Assembly (NCBI GenBank): GCA_051819745.1
Contig: JBNJGO010000001.1
Span: forward strand, 13,237-77,236
DNA: 64,000 nt
Direction: 5' to 3'
From: SKGA01 sp051819745
GTDB lineage: Archaea; Nanobdellota; Nanobdellia; Woesearchaeales; SKGA01
Numbering within the stretch: the stretch's first letter is position 1; every line of letters begins with the position of its first letter. Shown one piece after another: positions 60,208-64,000 of this stretch. The position numbers and the translations under genes are program-made. Below the pieces are notes generated by a model. It made no database searches. It was given only the letters and a program-made list of their open reading frames with translations, and was not told the DNA's origin.

Positions 60208-61332
60208 TTATTGTACTTCATATCGCAATAATGCTGCTACTCGTCCCATGTCTCTGAGTTGTATTCCTTCTCTTGTTTCTGTACTGATGATTTCAACTTT
60301 CGTCCCTACATCATCTGCCATTTTTTCAATTTCTTCAATGGTTTTTTCATCAATTTCTTCACAGACTAGTAGGGTGTCAACCGCTCCCATTTCAGTGAGT
60401 TTTTTAACATCTTCAAGTCCATAACTAACTTTGCCTGGATTTTTCGCGAGTGTTTCAAAAAATTCTTGCATGAGTTGTTTCTCGTGAACGACTTCTTCTT
60501 CTGCTAGGATATCTTCTGATTTTTCAAGAAGTTCGTGAAGACCAAATTCGCTAGTGTATGAGAGATCCTTTATTGCGACAACTTTTCTCTTAAGTTGATC
60601 TGTAATGTAATTTCCTTCGGCAAAATTGAATTTTGTTGGTCCTGGGCCTCCGATAATAATTCCTTGTAATGCTTCTTTGTGTGAAAGAAATTCATCTTTC
60701 ATATATTCTGCTATTCGCTTGTAAAAATCAATCGCAGCGCCTTCTCTTAATCGTTCGAAACGTTGAGCGGATTGTCCTCCGGTTTTATGTTTTCCTGGAA
60801 CTGAAGAATGGAGATTTTTTAGGGGGATGATTGTTTTTCCTTTGAGTATTGCAATGCTTGCCTCTCGTTTATCCATGGCAACGAGTCCAAAAATTATTTT
60901 ATCATCAATTAGTTCTCGCAGAGGTTCTAGAATGAATTCCTTATCGCAACGATAAAGGTTTTGATTGATTGGAATTGGTGGTTCAACACTCCATACTTTA
61001 AAATCTTTTTTCCCTTCTTGTTCTGAAGCATTTCCTGAAAAAACAATAAGGCCATTTTCTGGTGTTCTCTTGTATGTTCTAAGATGCTGAATCATCTTTT
61101 CGAGACTTGCAATTACGCTATCTCTAGTTTGCTTGCTTTTAATATTGGTTGCAGTTCCTTGTTCATCTTCCAATTGATTTATTTTTCCGTTAATATCATA
61201 TCCTGATGGAATGTAAATGCTGATAAGTTCAGTATTCCGCCCTCTGATATTCTCTAGTTCTTTGATAAAATGTTTGAGGTGGAGTTTGTCCTTTGCACCT
61301 ACTCTTTGAAGCCGGTCTTTTTCATCAGTCAT
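60208..61332 (-). CDS. prf1: Peptide chain release factor 1 (aRF1)
   Basis: aRF1 recognises all three stop codons. The NIKS motif (TATNIKSKQTR) and the catalytic GGQ in HKTGGQSAQRFERLREGA are intact, and the C-terminal domain matches the family. The length (374 aa) is typical for archaeal aRF1. The ATG at 61332 is preferred over TTG 61344 because TTTATAAA (61353-61360) lies about 25 nt before it. Confidence 0.96.
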   Translation of the reverse strand: MTDEKDRLQRVGAKDKLHLKHFIKELENIRGRNTELISIYIPSGYDINGKINQLEDEQGTATNIKSKQTRDSVIASLEKMIQHLRTYKRTPENGLIVFSGNASEQEGKKDFKVWSVEPPIPINQNLYRCDKEFILEPLRELIDDKIIFGLVAMDKREASIAILKGKTIIPLKNLHSSVPGKHKTGGQSAQRFERLREGAAIDFYKRIAEYMKDEFLSHKEALQGIIIGGPGPTKFNFAEGNYITDQLKRKVVAIKDLSYTSEFGLHELLEKSEDILAEEEVVHEKQLMQEFFETLAKNPGKVSYGLEDVKKLTEMGAVDTLLVCEEIDEKTIEEIEKMADDVGTKVEIISTETREGIQLRDMGRVAALLRYEVQ

Positions 61333-61412
61333 ATTTGAAACCAACGATGTTCTATTTATAAATCTTGGGTCTTTTTTTTTCTGTCAATATTATTTTATCC
61401 TTTTTGTTGTTT

Positions 61413-61934
61413 CTAGTTTTTTTGTAAATCAAGAACTGACCGTTTATCTGCCGAGAGGATGGACCCGTCCTTCGCATCTAATTTGATGATGATCATAGTG
61501 AATCGTTCTGTAACTGCAGTGATGGAATATGTTTGTGTACCTTGTATTGTTTGAAGAATGGTAATTATTGTTCTCACTGGTTCTGCAGGATAGTTTTCTT
61601 TTGCGTACTCTTGCACTATTGTTATTGCTTTGTCAAGTGGAATACATGCGTCGACATTCTTGAGTTCTTCAACTCCTTTTCCTTCTTGTTTGACTATTTT
61701 TTCTTTTCCTTCAAATCGCACAGGATTAATTTTAAATGATGCTATTTTATCCTCTTTTTCACTATAGAAACCGATTTGTAATTCTTTTGCCATTGTTTGT
61801 TTTGTGTCTGTTTGCATAAAAAAATGTGCTAGTTTGTAGCTTTCATTATTTTCGTGCCATTCTTTGAATTCTGTTGATTCACGTAGTGTTTGTAATTCTT
61901 CGTTTAGATTGTATTGGCTTGTTGTATCATCCAT
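61413..61934 (-). CDS. Hypothetical protein with PepSY-like C-terminus
   Basis: The 173-aa protein has no signal peptide or membrane helix. The C-terminal half shows PepSY-like features (AITIVQEYAKENYPAEPVRT; then IIIKLDAKDGSILSADKRSV). The GAGGGA box precedes the ATG. It is the last gene of an operon with the DJ-1-like and phosphoesterase genes (10 nt after DJ-1). No function is assigned. Confidence 0.6.
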   Translation of the reverse strand: MDDTTSQYNLNEELQTLRESTEFKEWHENNESYKLAHFFMQTDTKQTMAKELQIGFYSEKEDKIASFKINPVRFEGKEKIVKQEGKGVEELKNVDACIPLDKAITIVQEYAKENYPAEPVRTIITILQTIQGTQTYSITAVTERFTMIIIKLDAKDGSILSADKRSVLDLQKN

Positions 61935-61944
61935 TCATATCCCT

Positions 61945-62499
61945 CTATTCTTCTTCAAAACTATCTATTCCTTCTTCTTGTTCAGTAATTGAGTCTATCA
62001 CTCGTTGTGCGAACGCTGTTGCTGATTCAGGACCATTTGCAGTAACAATAGTTCCATCTTCTACAACTTCTTTATCTAAAAATTCTACTTTGTTATCTTT
62101 GAATGCTTTTAGCGATTCTTCTGTTTTATAGACTGTTGCGTATTTATCTTTAAGTATTCCTGCATTAGCAAGTAGTATTGGCGCCACGCAAATAGCACCT
62201 ATAATGATATTTTTTTCGTTTGCTTTATCGAGTATTGATGAAAGATTTGTTTCTTTTTGTATTGATAATGCTCCTTTTCCACCTACAATAAGTATTCCTT
62301 TTGTTTCTTCGTTTATTGTGATGTCAGAAATACTCATTTCTGATTCTATTGTCGTTCCAAGCATTCCCGTACACGTTCCTTTTTTCGGACTTGCTAGTAC
62401 TGGTGTGAATCGTGATGGTTTTATTACTTCAAGTGGTTTGAGTAATTCTTCATCTCGAAATCCTTCTTGCGCTAGTAGTATGTAGATATGTTCTCTCAT
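61945..62499 (-). CDS. DJ-1/PfpI-family protein
   Basis: The 184-aa protein has the nucleophile elbow IIGAICVAPILLANAGI with its Cys near residue 101, and the acidic residue in LLAQEGFRDEELLKPLEVI that partners it. The family includes PfpI proteases, glyoxalases and chaperones, so the activity is not specified by sequence. An AGGTGA box precedes the ATG. The gene overlaps its neighbours closely. Confidence 0.85.
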   Translation of the reverse strand: MREHIYILLAQEGFRDEELLKPLEVIKPSRFTPVLASPKKGTCTGMLGTTIESEMSISDITINEETKGILIVGGKGALSIQKETNLSSILDKANEKNIIIGAICVAPILLANAGILKDKYATVYKTEESLKAFKDNKVEFLDKEVVEDGTIVTANGPESATAFAQRVIDSITEQEEGIDSFEEE

Positions 62500-62510
62500 A
62501 ATTTCACCTT

Positions 62511-63131
62511 TTATGTGTTGTTATTATCGTGTTGTTCTTCCATTATTTTAAAATCGACAATCGTTCCTTCAATTCCTGGATTGTGAAGTGTTGTTTTTCC
62601 AATAGTGTCATATGCGCCTTCGCATTCATGAATATGTCCTGCGAATACGGCAAGCGGTTGTTTTTGTTCAATATGTTTACGGTAGCTTTCACTTCCTGAA
62701 TGATGATCTTCAAATGGAATATCGAGTGTTGTATTGGCTGGAGGTCCATGCAATAAAAATATTGTCTTTTTGTTAGGTGTTGGTTGGTTCTCTATAAATG
62801 TTTCAAATTCTTCATTTATTATTGAAAAACCATCTCCTCCGTATCCGATTATACTATATCCTTGTAGTTCTATTTGTTTTTTATGAATAAATGTTATTGA
62901 AGGATGTTTTTGTAGTAAAAGTTCTGTTTCTTCTATGGTTTCGTGATTGCCGTGAATATAATACACTGGTTTGTTAAATTCTTCGAGAATAGTCATCATC
63001 AAATCATACTCTTCTCCGAATATAGTTATATCTCCTAAACAGAAAACAACATCTACTTTTTTGGCTTTTTCTTTGAGAAGTTCTAGTGCGAATATGTCTC
63101 CGTGTGTATCTCCAAAAATCAACGCTTTCAT
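62511..63131 (-). CDS. YfcE/MJ0936-like metallophosphoesterase
   Basis: The calcineurin-like phosphoesterase motifs are all visible: IFGDTHGD, VFCLGDITIFG, IHGNHETI, FLLHGPPAN and FAGHIHECEGAY. This is the YfcE/MJ0936 type that hydrolyses phosphodiesters with two metals. ATG 63131 (MKALIFG) fits the family better than the upstream in-frame ATG at 63143. It opens the operon with DJ-1. Confidence 0.88.
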   Translation of the reverse strand: MKALIFGDTHGDIFALELLKEKAKKVDVVFCLGDITIFGEEYDLMMTILEEFNKPVYYIHGNHETIEETELLLQKHPSITFIHKKQIELQGYSIIGYGGDGFSIINEEFETFIENQPTPNKKTIFLLHGPPANTTLDIPFEDHHSGSESYRKHIEQKQPLAVFAGHIHECEGAYDTIGKTTLHNPGIEGTIVDFKIMEEQHDNNNT

Positions 63132-63143
63132 CGTTTGTATCAT

Positions 63144-63468
63144 CCGTTCCTTACTAGTATTATGTTGTGTTGTGTTTTATCTTGTTAATGTGTGTTATGA
63201 TTATATGTTGCAATCAGTTGTGATATTTAAATCTATTTTTTAGAAAAATACTTTTTCAAAAAGCTTTATTTGTTCTTTTTTCTATATTTTAACTTCGTTA
63301 TAGTTGTTTTTTATTTGTTCAAAATCATTAATACTTGTTTTTTATTATTTAAGATTGTTTTTGTTCTTTTTTTATTATTTTAAATTGTTATATTACTTTT
63401 TAAAGATTATAAAATCATTAATAATTAAATAGAAACTTTTATAAATAAGAACTATTATTTGTAGTTGT
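63144..63468. other. AT-rich intergenic region
   Basis: No gene is supported. AAAATCATTAATA recurs (near 63327 and 63410), and T-rich stretches and TTTATAAATAAG (63438-63448) provide the plus-strand promoter. Also likely to hold the minus-strand promoter of the phosphoesterase operon. Confidence 0.4.
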
Positions 63469-63531
63469 ATGATGCGTATCTGTACTGTTTGCACTAAATT
63501 ATCTGTGTATTGTGGGGTGTTGGTGCAATAA
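63469..63531 (+). CDS. Tiny Cys-containing leader-like ORF
   Basis: ATG ATG begins about 25 nt after TTTATAAATAAG. The 20-codon frame reads MMRICTVCTKLSVYCGVLVQ, ending TAA, and overlaps the following HTH frame. CxxC plus a third Cys is suggestive but too short to name. A -1 frame change would join it to the HTH ORF. Confidence 0.25.
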   Translation: MMRICTVCTKLSVYCGVLVQ

Positions 63532-63707
63532 TTCCTTCAAAACAAGAATTCTTGGATTTTCTCAGAACAAACCCTCATCAGACATATACTTCAATCTCTT
63601 CACATTTTAATATAGAAATGGGTACTGTTCGCGATCTTGTCAAGGATTATCGTAATGTTTTGATTGTTAAAAAAATAGGAACTGCGCTTATGGTGGATGT
63701 AAAATGA
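63510..63707 (+). CDS. Small winged-helix/HTH-like protein
   Basis: The 65-aa frame opens with TTG at 63510 and carries a helix-turn-helix-like segment (IPSKQEFLDFLRTNPHQTYT then ISSHFNIEMGTVRDLVKDY). There is no good ribosome-binding site, and the tiny ORF upstream overlaps its start. It precedes the right-edge secreted protein by a 4-nt overlap, so it may be its regulator. Confidence 0.45.
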   Translation: MWGVGAIIPSKQEFLDFLRTNPHQTYTSISSHFNIEMGTVRDLVKDYRNVLIVKKIGTALMVDVK

Positions 63708-64000
63708 TTAGTCAAACACAATCTGCTAGGATGTTGACACTCATAATCGCTATTATGGTTGCTATTATAGCTCTTCCTATTGTTTCCGCTCAAATAACAA
63801 ATGTCTCTCTTTTCAGTCCTTCTATCAATTATTCAAACACGGCGCCTCTAGATATTAATTTCAGTGCTGAATCAAATTCCTCCTCTCTTTTTGAATGTGA
63901 ATTATATGATAATTCTACCTCTCCCTCCAGTTCACTCAAGACTAATGATTCGGTTCAAAATAATACACTAACAATGTTTTCCCTATCATCCTCGGACCTT
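63704..64000 (+). CDS. Secreted protein, runs off the right edge
   Basis: The frame from ATG 63704 (overlapping the previous TGA as ATGA) is open to position 64000, giving 99 residues so far. It has a signal peptide (MLTLIIAIMVAIIALPIVSA) and then an Asn/Ser-rich beta-like region (SLFSPSINYSNTAPLDINFS) resembling the surface proteins in this window. Confidence 0.8.
   Translation, partial: MISQTQSARMLTLIIAIMVAIIALPIVSAQITNVSLFSPSINYSNTAPLDINFSAESNSSSLFECELYDNSTSPSSSLKTNDSVQNNTLTMFSLSSSDL

Overview
The window looks like a piece of an AT-rich archaeal genome, most likely from a reduced DPANN-type lineage (Woesearchaeota/Pacearchaeota-like; the lineage is my inference). The archaeal markers are direct: DnaG-type primase, RFC large subunit, a 68-aa histone, Hjc resolvase, PAN, aRF1, tRNA-splicing endonuclease, Trm5, MBF1, COG1325, intron-bearing tRNA genes, and many genes with a TATA element about 25 nt upstream of the start codon, as expected for leaderless transcripts. 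Three 100-N gaps are present. All are flanked by exact terminal overlaps (13, 99 and 89 nt), so they look like scaffold joins rather than missing sequence.

Layout. 1-5.9 kb: a membrane protein with an AT-hook/H1-like tail, RNase Z, a winged-helix/linker protein, EndA and a Sua5/YrdC protein. 6.1-9.1 kb: a 5S-rRNA-like RNA, dnaG (split only by an N gap) and rfcL. 9.2-11.6 kb: YchF GTPase, an acidic protein and tRNA-Trp. 11.6-19.9 kb: two APC-permease/methyltransferase fusions around a regulator, a split RND/MMPL exporter and a COG1361-like protein. 19.9-22.3 kb: histone, Hjc, a PD-(D/E)XK protein, a PRC-barrel protein and a small membrane protein with an H1-like tail. 22.4-25.3 kb: two GT-C-like membrane proteins. 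25.4-34.8 kb: MBF1, M24 peptidase, HerA-like ATPase, COG1325, PAN, GNAT, Trm5, Dus and a Hel308 lacking its first RecA domain. 34.9-35.6 kb: a 99-nt tandem array attached to tRNA-Ile, then tRNA-Asn with a T-loop intron. 35.7-41.2 kb: a surface-protein locus. 41.2-45.7 kb: a MacB-type ABC exporter with its own COG1361-like partner. 45.8-50.4 kb: XPB-like helicase, nucleotidyltransferase, tRNA-Thr, DHH phosphoesterase and an E1-like protein. 50.6-54.4 kb: a giant cadherin-like surface protein. 55.8-60.1 kb: a MoxR-DUF58-VWA-DUF212-PIN-NUDIX operon. 60.2-64 kb: aRF1, a PepSY-like hypothetical, DJ-1, a phosphoesterase, and a secreted protein running off the right edge.

How it fits together. Two exporters of unrelated families (RND and MacB) each carry a signal-peptide/Ig-like/C-terminal-TM protein in the operon, suggesting a common extracytoplasmic partner. 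Surface biogenesis (GT-C enzymes, fibre-like small proteins, cadherin-like giants) takes up much of the accessory coding capacity. The most unusual signals are the RecA1-less Hel308 with its own promoter, the repeated tRNA 3' ends at three tRNA loci, the T-loop tRNA intron, the transporter-methyltransferase fusions, and the membrane-anchored AT-hook/H1-like tails.
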